A stretch of 64,000 bases of DNA from Luteimicrobium subarcticum (GCF_002798015.1 NZ_PGTZ01000012.1:1-64000); one strand, 5' to 3'. Numbered from the stretch's first letter, positions 46,670 to 54,799 are shown. The notes: generated from the sequence alone by a model not told the origin. Program-made: numbers and translations.

Positions 46670-46910
46670 TGAGTTCGAAGCTCCGATGTGGACAGGACGT
46701 AGTACGGACAGGGATGCGGCTCACGCGGAAGGTCCCGACCCGCACGTGCGGGACGAGGGAACTGCGCGGACTGCGGTGAGGGATCGCGCCGGGACCCTGC
46801 CCGACCGAGACCGGTCCGGGAGCCGACTGAGGAGCCGGTACCAGATTCCAGGCGCAATACACCGTCACTCATAGTAGTCGGACCGTCATGGGTGGGTCAA
46901 AGCCCACGGA
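46670..46910 (-). promoter_or_regulatory. rpsA promoter and long leader
   Basis: The minus strand has TTGACC (46895-46900), an 18-base spacer and TACTAT (46871-46876), one of the best -35/-10 pairs in the window. Transcription would begin near 46864 and leave a leader of about 195 bases. S1 genes are often autoregulated at translation, so the leader may be the target. No ribosome site precedes the start codon. Confidence 0.6.
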
Positions 46911-47936
46911 CTACGCCAGCGTGGCCGCGACCCGCAGCAGCTCGGCCGGGACGTGCTTGACCTTCCCCGCCACCTCGTCGAACGGCACGAGGCGGACCTC
47001 GTCGCCGTGCAGGGCCGTCATGACGCTCGTACGCCCCGCGACGGCGGCATCGACCGCCGCGACGCCGAACCGCGAGCCCAGGATGCGGTCCGTGGGCGTC
47101 GGGGTGCCGCCGCGCTGCACGTGCCCGAGCACGGTGAGGCGCGTGTCGAACCCGGTCCGCCGCGCGATCTCTCCCGCGACCGCCTCGCCCACGGACCCGG
47201 CGACGATCTCGCCGAACGGTCCGAGCCGCTGCGTGAACTCCATGCTCGACGCCTCGGCCGGGACCGCGCCCTCGGCGACCACGACGATCGAGAAGCTCGC
47301 GTGCGCCCGGTGGCGGTGCTGCAGGTAGCGCACGACCCGCTCGATCTCGAACGGCTCCTCGGGCGCGAGCACGACCTCCGCGCCACCGGCGATGCCCGCG
47401 TTCACCGCGATCCATCCCGCGTGCCGGCCCATGACCTCCACGACCATCACGCGGTTGTGCGACTCGGCCGTCGTGTGCAGCCGGTCGATCGCCTCCGTGG
47501 CGATGTTGACCGCCGTGTGGAACCCGATCGAGAGGTCTGTGCCCACGACGTCGTTGTCGATCGTCTTGGGGATCGCGATCATCGGGACGCCCGCCTCCGC
47601 GACCTTGCTCGCCGCGTGCACCGTGCCGTCCCCGCCGATGCACACCAGAGCGTCGATGCGCTCCGCCTCGAGCGTGCTCACGACGGCCTCGAGGCCTCCG
47701 TCCTCGGAGTGCGGGTGGAACCGCGCCGTGCCCAGCAGCGTGCCACCCACCGGGAGGACGTTGCGGATGTCCGAACGCCCGAGCGGGTGCACGTCGCCGT
47801 CCGCCACGCCCTTCCAGCCGTTGCGGAACCCGATGATCGAGTGCCCGTACTCCCCCAGCCCCTGCTTGACCACGGCCCGGATCGCCGCGTTGAGCCCCGG
47901 GCAGTCGCCGCCACCCGTGAGAAGTCCGATGCGCAC
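46911..47936 (-). CDS. pfkA: 6-phosphofructokinase
   Basis: A 341-residue phosphofructokinase of the PfkA superfamily. The N-terminal GLLTGGGDCPGLNA and the MGRHAGW motif are present. At the donor-determining positions it has GGDGT (G104) and PKTIDND (K124). G104 is the ATP-type residue, while K124 occurs in pyrophosphate enzymes and in the mixed group found in actinobacteria, so the phosphate donor is open. GTG at 47936 follows AGGAGCG at four bases. It lies upstream of rpsA on the same strand, about 240 bases apart. Confidence 0.93.
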   Translation of the reverse strand: MRIGLLTGGGDCPGLNAAIRAVVKQGLGEYGHSIIGFRNGWKGVADGDVHPLGRSDIRNVLPVGGTLLGTARFHPHSEDGGLEAVVSTLEAERIDALVCIGGDGTVHAASKVAEAGVPMIAIPKTIDNDVVGTDLSIGFHTAVNIATEAIDRLHTTAESHNRVMVVEVMGRHAGWIAVNAGIAGGAEVVLAPEEPFEIERVVRYLQHRHRAHASFSIVVVAEGAVPAEASSMEFTQRLGPFGEIVAGSVGEAVAGEIARRTGFDTRLTVLGHVQRGGTPTPTDRILGSRFGVAAVDAAVAGRTSVMTALHGDEVRLVPFDEVAGKVKHVPAELLRVAATLA

Positions 47937-48081
47937 GCTCGCTCCTGCCCCGCCGGGACGCCCCGGCCTGTCGCGCCGCGGCACCCGGCCGCGGTCGTCC
48001 GTCGTGGTCGGCGGAGTGCTCCGCCACGGCCCCGCCCACTCCGTCGCCGGGGCGCTGCTGCGACCCTATCGGCGCACCGCC

Positions 48082-48087
48082 CACAAT
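48082..48087 (+). promoter_or_regulatory. Possible leaderless -10 element of the methyltransferase gene
   Basis: CACAAT, then GGGCGC and the ATG at 48094. There is no ribosome site upstream of the ATG. Confidence 0.4.
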
Positions 48088-48093
48088 GGGCGC

Positions 48094-48894
48094 ATGACGC
48101 ACCTCGGATCCGCCGGCTACCGCGACGTGCCCGACGACCAGGGCGGGAACGCCGCGCGCGGGTGGTGGGACGCCGAGGCCCCCGAGTACCTCGTCGAGCA
48201 CGGCGAGACCCTGGGCGCGGCGGACTTCGTGTGGGGCCCGGAAGGGCTGCGCGAGGCCGACGCGCACCTGCTCGGCGACGTCGCCGGCCGTCGCGTCCTC
48301 GAGGTCGGTGCGGGCGCGGCGCAGTGCTCCCGCTGGCTGCGGGCGCAGGGCGTCGACGCGGTCGCGACCGACGTCTCCGCCGGGATGCTCGCCGCGGGGC
48401 GCGAGCTCGACCGCACCACCGGGATGCGCGTCCCGCTCGTGCAGGCCGACGCGCGGGCGCTGCCGTTCGCCGCATCGACCTTCGACGTGGTGTTCACGGC
48501 GTTCGGTGCGATCCCGTTCGTCCCCGACGCCGGTCGCGTGCACACCGAGGCGGCCCGGGTGCTGCGCCCGGGCGGGCGGTGGGTGTTCTCCGTGACGCAC
48601 CCCGTCCGCTGGGCGTTCCCCGACGACCCGAGCGCGCACGGGCTCACGGCGAACCGTTCGTACTTCGACCGGCGCCCCTACGTCGAGACGGACACGGACG
48701 GCGCGGTCACGTACGCCGAGTACCACCGCACCCTGGGCGACCACGTGCGCGACGTCGTCGCGGCGGGGTTCGTCGTCGAGGACGTCGTCGAGCCCGAGTG
48801 GCCCGCGGGCCGCACCACCGTGTGGGGCGGATGGGGCCCCGTGCGAGGCGCCTACCTGCCCGGCACCGCGATCTTCTGCTGCCGGCGCCGCTGA
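48094..48894 (+). CDS. Class I SAM-dependent methyltransferase
   Basis: A 266-residue methyltransferase with a Rossmann fold. Motif I is VLEVGAGAAQCSRWL (near residue 70), the acidic residue DVSAG follows, and DVVFTAFGAIPFVPD is the post-I region. The C-terminal half (YFDRRPYVETDTDGAVTY) is typical of the uncharacterised actinobacterial group; the substrate is unknown. It converges with polA (28 bases between stops) and diverges from pfkA. Confidence 0.88.
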   Translation: MTHLGSAGYRDVPDDQGGNAARGWWDAEAPEYLVEHGETLGAADFVWGPEGLREADAHLLGDVAGRRVLEVGAGAAQCSRWLRAQGVDAVATDVSAGMLAAGRELDRTTGMRVPLVQADARALPFAASTFDVVFTAFGAIPFVPDAGRVHTEAARVLRPGGRWVFSVTHPVRWAFPDDPSAHGLTANRSYFDRRPYVETDTDGAVTYAEYHRTLGDHVRDVVAAGFVVEDVVEPEWPAGRTTVWGGWGPVRGAYLPGTAIFCCRRR

Positions 48895-48922
48895 GGGGTC
48901 GCCCGAGATCGGCGGACGACGG

Positions 48923-51604
48923 TCAGTGGCCCGCCTCGTGCCAGCTGCGGCCCACGCCGACGGACACGTCGAGCGGCACCGTGAGGTCTGCCGCCGCGCC
49001 CATCTGCTCGCGCACCACCGCCTCGACCTCGTCGCGCTCCCCCGCCGCGACCTCGAGCACGAGCTCGTCGTGCACCTGGAGCAGCAGGCGAGAGGCCAGC
49101 CCCCGCCGCTCGATCTCACGGTCGACGCCCAGCATCGCGACCTTGATGAGGTCGGCCGCGCTGCCCTGGATCGGCGCGTTGAGCGCCATGCGCTCCGCCA
49201 TCTCGCGGCGCTGCCGGTTGTCGCTCGTGAGGTCGGGCAGGTAGCGCCGACGGCCCAGGATCGTGGCCGTGTACCCGGAGGCGCGCGCCTCCTCGACGAC
49301 GCCGGCGAGGTACTCGCGCACGCCGCCGAAGCGCGTGAAGTAGTCCTGCATGAGCCCCGACGCCTCCGACACCTCGATGCCGAGCTGCTGCGACAGGCCG
49401 AACGCCGACAGCCCGTACGCGAGCCCGTAGCTCATCGCCTTGACCTTCGAGCGCATGGCGGGCGTCACGTCGGCCGGGTCGACCTCGAAGACCCGCGAGC
49501 CCACGTAGCGGTGCAGGTCCTCGCCCGACCGGAAGGCCTCGACGAGGCCCGCGTCGCCCGACAGGTGCGCCATGATCCGCATCTCGATCTGGCTGTAGTC
49601 GGCCGTCAGGAGCTGCTCGTAGCCCTCCCCCACGACGAACGCGCGGCGGATCCGTCGCCCCTCCTCCGTGCGGATCGGGATGTTCTGCAGGTTCGGGTCG
49701 GTCGAGCTCAGGCGGCCCGTCGCGGCGATCGTCTGCTGGAACGTCGTATGGATCCGGCCGTCCGCGGCGACGGACTTCAGGAGCCCCTCGACGGTCTGCC
49801 GGAGGCGGATCACGTCGCGGTGCGCGAGCAGGTGCGCGAGGAACGGGTGCTCGGTCTTCGCGAAGAGGTCCGCGAGCGCCGCAGCGTCCGTCGTGTAGCC
49901 CGTCTTGATCTTCTTGGTCTTCGGCATGGCGAGCTGGTCGAACAGGACCTCCTGGAGCTGCTTGGGCGACCCGAGGTTCACCTCGCGCCCGATCGCGTCG
50001 TAGGCCTCCTGGGCCTCGCGGGCCACCTGGTCGCCGAACTGGCCCTCGAGCTCGGTGAGGTACGGGACGTCCGCGGCGATGCCACGGCGCTCCATGCGCG
50101 CGAGGACGTCGGAGAGGGGGATCTCGACGTCGCGCAGCAGCCCGGTGGCGCCGCGGTCGCCCGTCTCGCCGACGAGCACCTCGGCGAGCTCGGTGACCGC
50201 GGCCGCACGGGTCGCGGACCGGTCGTTCTCCCCCGTGTCGTCGAGCGCCAGGTCGAGCGTGCCCTGCGCGGCGTCGTCCGCGGGGACCAGGTCGCGCTGC
50301 AGGAGCCGCTCGACGAGCTCGCCGAGGTCGTAGCCACGCTGGTCCGGGTAGCACAGGTACGCCGCCAGCTCGGTGTCGAACACGACGCCGCGCAGGGTGT
50401 ACCCGCGTGCGGAGAGCTCGTGCCACGCGGCCTTCGCCCCGTGCAGCACCTTGGGTGCGTCGGCGTCACCGAGCCACGCCGCGAGCGCCTCGTCGGCGCG
50501 CGGGTCGAGGTCGGTGAGATCGACGACGATCGCGGCGCCCGACGGGTCGGCCACGGCGAGCGACCAGGCGTCGCCGTCCGCGGGGTGCGCGCGACCCTCG
50601 ACGACGAGCCCCAGGCGGTCGCCCCGGCGCGCCACGAGCCACGGGCCGGGGCCGTCCGCCCCGAGCACGTCGACGGTCACGGAGACGGACGCGCGCGCCA
50701 CGGGCTCCTCGTCCTGCACGGCCGGGTCGACGGCGATCAGCCGCTCGCGCAGCGGGCCGAACTGCAGCGCGTCCGCCACCCGGAACAGGGCGTCACGGTC
50801 GAAGCCGCGCAGCGCGAGGTCGTCGGGCGCGTACGCGAGCTCGACGTCGCGCAGCAGGGCGTTGAGCTCGCGGTTGAGGCGCACCTGCGCGGCGTGCTCG
50901 CGCAGCGCCTCGCCGCGCTTGCCGGTCACGGAGTCCTGCTGCTCGAGCAGGGCGTCCAGGTCGCCGTACTGGTTGATCCACTTGGCTGCGACGCCCGGGC
51001 CCACGCCGGGCACGCCGGGCAGGTTGTCGCTCGTCTCTCCCACCAGCGCCGCGAGGTCGGGGTAGCGCTCGGGCGGCACGCCATACTTGGCGGCCACCGC
51101 GTCGGGGGTCATGCGGGCGAGCTCGGACACGCCCCGGATCGGGTACAGCACGGTGACGTGCTCCGTGACGAGCTGCAGCGAGTCGCGGTCGCCCGAGCAG
51201 ATCAGGACGTCCATGCCGGCTGCCTCGGCCTGCCCCGCGAGCGTCGCCAGGATGTCGTCGGCCTCGATGCCCTCGCGGTCGATGGACGGCACCTGCAGCG
51301 CGGCGAGGACCTCCCTGATGAGCGGGACCTGGCCGCGGAACGCCTCGGGCGTCGGCGACCGGGTGCCCTTGTACTCGGGGTAGCGCTCGGTGCGGAACGT
51401 CTGCCGCCCGGCGTCGAACGCGACCGCGAGGTGCGTCGGCTGCTCGTCGCGCAGCAGGTTGGTGAGCATCGACGTGAACCCGTAGACGGCGTTGGTGACC
51501 TCGCCCGTGCTGGTCACCATCGTGTCCGGCAGGGCGAAGAACGCCCGGAACGCCATCGAGTGGCCGTCGATCAGGAGGAGGCGGGGTCGCGCTGCGGTGC
51601 TCAC
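48923..51604 (-). CDS. polA: DNA polymerase I
   Basis: An 893-residue enzyme. The N-terminal 5' nuclease domain (residues 8-300, LLLIDGHSMAFRAFFALP and GIEADDILATLA) is followed by a degenerate 3'-5' exonuclease domain (about 310-500) and the polymerase domain with motif A DYSQIEMRIMAHLSGD, motif B RSKVKAMSYGLAYG and motif C LLQVHDELVLEV. In the proofreading domain the catalytic D424 equivalent is Trp (AKAAWHELS) and the ExoI DxE is missing, as in mycobacterial PolA. GTG at 51604 follows TAGGTT by seven bases. An ATG at 51625 is an alternative. Confidence 0.96.
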   Translation of the reverse strand: MSTAARPRLLLIDGHSMAFRAFFALPDTMVTSTGEVTNAVYGFTSMLTNLLRDEQPTHLAVAFDAGRQTFRTERYPEYKGTRSPTPEAFRGQVPLIREVLAALQVPSIDREGIEADDILATLAGQAEAAGMDVLICSGDRDSLQLVTEHVTVLYPIRGVSELARMTPDAVAAKYGVPPERYPDLAALVGETSDNLPGVPGVGPGVAAKWINQYGDLDALLEQQDSVTGKRGEALREHAAQVRLNRELNALLRDVELAYAPDDLALRGFDRDALFRVADALQFGPLRERLIAVDPAVQDEEPVARASVSVTVDVLGADGPGPWLVARRGDRLGLVVEGRAHPADGDAWSLAVADPSGAAIVVDLTDLDPRADEALAAWLGDADAPKVLHGAKAAWHELSARGYTLRGVVFDTELAAYLCYPDQRGYDLGELVERLLQRDLVPADDAAQGTLDLALDDTGENDRSATRAAAVTELAEVLVGETGDRGATGLLRDVEIPLSDVLARMERRGIAADVPYLTELEGQFGDQVAREAQEAYDAIGREVNLGSPKQLQEVLFDQLAMPKTKKIKTGYTTDAAALADLFAKTEHPFLAHLLAHRDVIRLRQTVEGLLKSVAADGRIHTTFQQTIAATGRLSSTDPNLQNIPIRTEEGRRIRRAFVVGEGYEQLLTADYSQIEMRIMAHLSGDAGLVEAFRSGEDLHRYVGSRVFEVDPADVTPAMRSKVKAMSYGLAYGLSAFGLSQQLGIEVSEASGLMQDYFTRFGGVREYLAGVVEEARASGYTATILGRRRYLPDLTSDNRQRREMAERMALNAPIQGSAADLIKVAMLGVDREIERRGLASRLLLQVHDELVLEVAAGERDEVEAVVREQMGAAADLTVPLDVSVGVGRSWHEAGH

Positions 51605-51611
51605 GGGTGCC

Positions 51612-51617
51612 AACCTA
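51612..51617 (-). promoter_or_regulatory. Putative leaderless -10 element of polA
   Basis: TAGGTT on the minus strand, seven bases before the GTG at 51604. It lies in the 19-base gap between polA and the divergent thioesterase gene. Confidence 0.45.
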
Positions 51618-51623
51618 TCGGTC

Positions 51624-52058
51624 ATGACCGACACCCCCACCCCGCAGTCCCCCGACCCCGCCGACCCGACATGGTGGCAGCAGGCCGCGCGCGGGACGCT
51701 CATCGAGCGCATGGGCATCGTGCTCGTCGAGGTGGGCGCGCAGCGCACCGTCGCGACCATGCCCGTCGCCGGCAACACGCAGCCGTTCGGCCTCCTGCAC
51801 GGCGGCGCGTCCGCGGCGCTCGGCGAGACCCTCGGGTCGGTCGCCGCGCAGGTGCACGCCGGGCCGGGCCGCACCGTCGTCGGGATCGAGCTCGGGGCGA
51901 CGCACCACCGCGCCGCGCGCGAGGGCGTGGTGACCGGGACGGCCACCGCCGTACACCTCGGCCGGACGACCGCGTCCTACGAGATCGTGGTCACCGACGA
52001 CAGGGACCGGCGCGTCTCGACCGTCCGGCTGACCTGCCTGATCCTCGACCGCGGCTGA
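51624..52058 (+). CDS. PaaI-family hotdog thioesterase
   Basis: A 144-residue acyl-CoA thioesterase-like protein. The hotdog-fold motif FGLLHGGASAALGETLGS (about residues 53-70) carries the active-site HGG and glutamate. It resembles the PaaI/YdiI branch that acts on aromatic or menaquinone-pathway acyl-CoAs; the substrate is not assignable. ATG at 51624 overlaps the alternative polA ATG on the other strand, so the two genes diverge with almost no intergenic space. Confidence 0.87.
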   Translation: MTDTPTPQSPDPADPTWWQQAARGTLIERMGIVLVEVGAQRTVATMPVAGNTQPFGLLHGGASAALGETLGSVAAQVHAGPGRTVVGIELGATHHRAAREGVVTGTATAVHLGRTTASYEIVVTDDRDRRVSTVRLTCLILDRG

Positions 52059-52098
52059 CGACCCGGCCGGGCCTGCGACCGGGCCCGCCGACGACACC

Positions 52099-52776
52099 TC
52101 AGCCGACGAGGCGCCCCAGCTCCGTCGGGCGGTCGTCGTCGAGGTCGTCGACGGCGACGTCGATCGTGCGCGGGTCGCGGACCGTCCCGGGCGCGCGCTC
52201 CGGCGAGACCCCCGCGCGCGAGCGGCGCCGGCGAGCGATGAGCTCCTCGAGGCCCGTGTGCGCGCGACGGCGCGACGGGTGGTGCTCGACCGCGAGGCGC
52301 CGCTGCAACGTCGTGGTCGTCACGACCCGGTGGGTGGCGGCGGGCGCGAACCCCAGGCGCGCCAGGAAGCGCTGCGTGCCCCGGGCACCCGGGGCGGGCA
52401 TGGCGTAGACCTCCGCCGCACCGTCGGTGACGGCTCGGTCGGCCACCCCGGCGAGCAGGGCGTGCCCCACCCCGTGCCGGCGTGCGTCCGGGCGCACGTA
52501 CAGCGCCTCGAGGTAGACGACGCGGCGTTCCAGGAAGGCCGTGGGGCCGAGCGTGCGCCCGAGGACGAGCCCGACGACGACGCCGTGGCTCACCGCGACG
52601 AGCCCGAACCCGCCCGGGACGCTCAGCAGGACCCCGAGCTGCCCAGCGACCGTCTCGCGCTCGCCGGAGCACACCTGCGCTCCGGTGCTCGCCTCCGAGC
52701 GCGCCAGGACGCACAGGGCTGCCAGCTCGGGAACCTCGTCCGGACGAGCAGCACGGACCTCGACATCGACGCGCAC
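52099..52776 (-). CDS. GNAT-family acetyltransferase
   Basis: A 225-residue protein. Its first 160 residues are a GNAT domain: VEVRAARPDEVPELAAL start, strand GFGLVAVSHGVVVGLVLG, and the acetyl-CoA pyrophosphate loop RRHGVGHALL. The C-terminal 65 residues are Arg-rich then acidic (DVAVDDLDDDRPTEL) and look disordered. GTG at 52776 is chosen because GAGGAGG lies six bases upstream; the open frame continues to 52833 without conservation. Substrate unknown. Confidence 0.85.
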   Translation of the reverse strand: MRVDVEVRAARPDEVPELAALCVLARSEASTGAQVCSGERETVAGQLGVLLSVPGGFGLVAVSHGVVVGLVLGRTLGPTAFLERRVVYLEALYVRPDARRHGVGHALLAGVADRAVTDGAAEVYAMPAPGARGTQRFLARLGFAPAATHRVVTTTTLQRRLAVEHHPSRRRAHTGLEELIARRRRSRAGVSPERAPGTVRDPRTIDVAVDDLDDDRPTELGRLVG

Positions 52777-52971
52777 GCGGGACCTCCTCGACGGCTGAGC
52801 GGACGAGGCTGGGCCTCGCTGCTGCGGCACCACTCTGTGACCGACCGGTCGCCGCGGCCCCTGAGGACCGGCTCGAGGCCGACCCGCGCGACGGACGTCA
52901 CGCTAGCCCTGGACCGCGCCCCCCGACAAGACCCGCGCGGGGCGGACCGGCGCAGGAGCCGCCAGGGGACG
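52777..52971. other. Gene-free spacer between the GNAT gene and pdtaR
   Basis: About 195 bases with nothing recognised except the GAGGAGG ribosome site of the GNAT gene at its left end. No strong terminator was seen after pdtaR. Confidence 0.4.
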
Positions 52972-53670
52972 TCAGGCCCCGCCGACCTGGTCGATGACGG
53001 CGTCCGCGACCTCGCGCATCGTCAGACGACGGTCCATCGACGTCTTCTGGATCCAGCGGAACGACTCGGGCTCCGTCAGGCCCATCTTGGTCATGAGCAG
53101 GCCCTTGGCGCGGTCGACGCGCTTGCGCGTCTCGAAGCGCTCGGCGAGGTCCGCGACCTCGGACTCGAGCGCGCTGATCTGCGCGTAGCGCGAGATGGCG
53201 AGCTCGACCGCGGGGAGCAGGTCGGCCGGCGTGAACGGCTTGACGACGTAGGCCATCGCGCCCGCGTCACGGGCCCGCTCCACGAGCTCGCGCTGCGAGA
53301 ACGCGGTGAGCAGGACGACCGGCGCGCTGCGGTCCTTGCCGATCCGGTCGGCTGCCGAGATGCCGTCGAGCTCGGGCATCTTGACGTCCATGACGACGAC
53401 GTCGGGGCGCAGCTCGGCGGCGAGGCGGACCGCGGTCTCGCCGTCACCGGCCTCGCCCACCACGTCGAAGCCCCCCTCACGGAGCGTCTCGACGACGTCC
53501 ATGCGGATCAGGGCCTCGTCCTCGGCCACGACGGCCGTCCGGGCGGGCGTGCCGGTGGGGGCCGGCTTGGCCGGCGCGGCGAGCGGCGGGAGATCGAGGG
53601 GGACGGTGGCCGCGGGGGCGTCGGCGGCACCAGGCGTGGGGGTGGTCTCGGTGGCGGGGTTCTCGGTCAC
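52972..53670 (-). CDS. pdtaR: Two-component response regulator with ANTAR RNA-binding domain (PdtaR-like)
   Basis: A 232-residue antiterminator. Residues about 40-160 are a receiver domain with acidic pocket VVAEDEALIRMD and phospho-acceptor Asp in VVVMDVKMPELDG. Residues about 170-225 are an ANTAR domain (ERFETRKRVDRAKGLLMTKM and the conserved Ala/Trp positions). About 40 N-terminal Pro/Ala-rich residues precede them. Phosphorylated ANTAR proteins bind dual stem-loops in target mRNAs. The cognate histidine kinase (PdtaS) is not in the window. GTG at 53670 follows TACGAT by seven bases; ATG at 53679 is an alternative. Confidence 0.92.
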   Translation of the reverse strand: MTENPATETTPTPGAADAPAATVPLDLPPLAAPAKPAPTGTPARTAVVAEDEALIRMDVVETLREGGFDVVGEAGDGETAVRLAAELRPDVVVMDVKMPELDGISAADRIGKDRSAPVVLLTAFSQRELVERARDAGAMAYVVKPFTPADLLPAVELAISRYAQISALESEVADLAERFETRKRVDRAKGLLMTKMGLTEPESFRWIQKTSMDRRLTMREVADAVIDQVGGA

Positions 53671-53677
53671 GTCCCCC

Positions 53678-53683
53678 ATCGTA
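53678..53683 (-). promoter_or_regulatory. Putative leaderless -10 element of pdtaR
   Basis: TACGAT on the minus strand, seven bases before the GTG at 53670. It overlaps the alternative ATG, which argues for the GTG as the true start. Confidence 0.4.
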
Positions 53684-53799
53684 GTGCGGCGTTAGTGCGG
53701 CGGCGGGCCGGACCGCCGCGACCCGCGGCCGGCGGGCGCCAGGAGCACCGCGCGACGATTCCCGCGGGAGCGCGCGTCTGTGGTTCGATGGGGCCACCA

Positions 53800-53873
53800 G
53801 CCCCGGTAGCCCAACCGGCAGAGGCGTTCGGCTCAAACCCGATCCAGTGTGGGTTCGAATCCCACCCGGGGCA
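53800..53873 (+). tRNA. tRNA with CAA anticodon (Leu by anticodon) and a short variable loop
   Basis: A 74-base cloverleaf. The acceptor GCCCCGG pairs with CCGGGGC, followed by discriminator A (CCA is not encoded). The T arm GTGGG-TTCGAAT-CCCAC is perfect. The D arm GCC/GGC has three pairs with GG in the loop. The anticodon arm TTCGG-CTCAAAC-CCGAT pairs except for an outer T-T. The anticodon CAA reads leucine UUG. However, the variable loop is only five bases (CCAGT), whereas bacterial tRNA-Leu normally has a long arm. The gene lies alone between pdtaR and the PPOX-like gene. Confidence 0.85.
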
Positions 53874-54268
53874 CCCCTCCCACCCGCGAAGGCGCGATCG
53901 CGTGGGACAGGCGTGGGACAGGCGTGGGACACGGACCGTCGTCCGCGTCCCCCGCGAGCCGTCTCGGCGGACGATCCTGGCGGCCGTGCTCGCACCATCC
54001 AGGATGCGGAGCGCCTTCCCGACGTCGGACGTGAACCACGTCCACCCGTCTCCGGGTGAGGCGTTCGATCGGGCGATCCGGGAGGACGGGGGCGGAGCGC
54101 GACGCACCTGGACGCACCGTGCCGAGCCACCGGTGCACCGAGCCGTCCGGCTCGCAGACCGACCCACGCTGCGTCGGCGGGTGCGCCGTGCATAACGTCG
54201 CAGGACCAGCGAGGACAGCGCGGTCGCCGACGGTGTCAGCGGTGTCACCAGAGCAGAGGAGCCCCATC
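53874..54268. other. Gene-free region downstream of the tRNA
   Basis: About 395 bases. It begins with an 11-base tandem repeat (listed separately), followed by GC-rich sequence without a supported gene. Open frames on both strands here lack conserved sequence. A GAGGAG ribosome site ends the region before the gene at 54269. Confidence 0.4.
53900..53932. repeat. 11-base tandem repeat, three copies
   Basis: GCGTGGGACAG occurs at 53900-53910 and 53911-53921, and as GCGTGGGACAC at 53922-53932, starting 27 bases after the tRNA. It could be the scar or arm-type binding site of a past integration at the tRNA 3' end. Confidence 0.8.
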
Positions 54269-54799
54269 ATGACCCAGCAGCCTGCGCACACCCCCGGCTC
54301 CGGGGCCGCCGCACCGGTCGCCGACGACGAGCAGCGCGGCATCGTCCGCGACATCGTCAAGGACGCGCGCTTCGCGATGCTGGCGACGCTCGACGCGACG
54401 GGGGCCATCGTCAGCCGACCCATGACCGTCCAGGAGGTCGAGTTCGACGGCGACCTCTGGTTCTTCGCCGACGCGTCGTCAGCACAGGTGTCCCAGATCC
54501 GGTCGGGAACCCCGGTGAACGTCGCGTTCACGACGTCGTCGTCATGGTTGTCGGTCGCGGGCCCGGCACGTGTGGTCGAGGACCGCGACAAGGCCCGCGA
54601 ACTGTGGAACACGGTCGTCGAGGCATGGTTCCCCGACGGCCCCGACAGCCCGGCGGTCGTCCTGCTGAAGGTCGAGGCCGCCACCGCCGAGTACTGGGCC
54701 TCTCCGGGCGGCCGTATCTCGACGCTCCTCAGCCTCGTGAGGGCGAAGGTGACCGGGGAGCGTGACGAGGGCGGGACGAACGAGACGGTCGCCCTCTGA
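54269..54799 (+). CDS. Pyridoxamine 5'-phosphate oxidase-like (general stress protein 26 family) protein
   Basis: A 176-residue split-barrel flavin-binding-fold protein. Residues 30-150 match the family: IVKDARFAMLATLDATGAIVSRPMTVQE, then LWFFADASSAQVSQI and a C-terminal EYWASPGGRISTLLSLVRAK. Relatives bind FMN or F420, and some are stress-induced; activity is unknown. ATG at 54269 follows GAGGAG at nine bases; the longer open frame upstream has no conservation. It is a single gene between the tRNA and the ATP-grasp operon. Confidence 0.85.
   Translation: MTQQPAHTPGSGAAAPVADDEQRGIVRDIVKDARFAMLATLDATGAIVSRPMTVQEVEFDGDLWFFADASSAQVSQIRSGTPVNVAFTTSSSWLSVAGPARVVEDRDKARELWNTVVEAWFPDGPDSPAVVLLKVEAATAEYWASPGGRISTLLSLVRAKVTGERDEGGTNETVAL

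Noticed and set aside
51611-51623. A leaderless -10 element for the thioesterase gene on the plus strand
   Set aside because: CCTATC and TATCGG do not fit the TANNNT pattern at the right distance; only the polA direction has a match.
53667-54248. Short protein-like strings such as GWDSNPHW and GGIRTHTGSG on the minus strand across the tRNA
   Set aside because: These are well-known spurious translations of antisense tRNA sequence. They support the tRNA call rather than a gene.
53874-54268. An integrase or phage remnant after the tRNA
   Set aside because: No tyrosine or serine recombinase motifs are present in any frame; only a short tandem repeat is visible.
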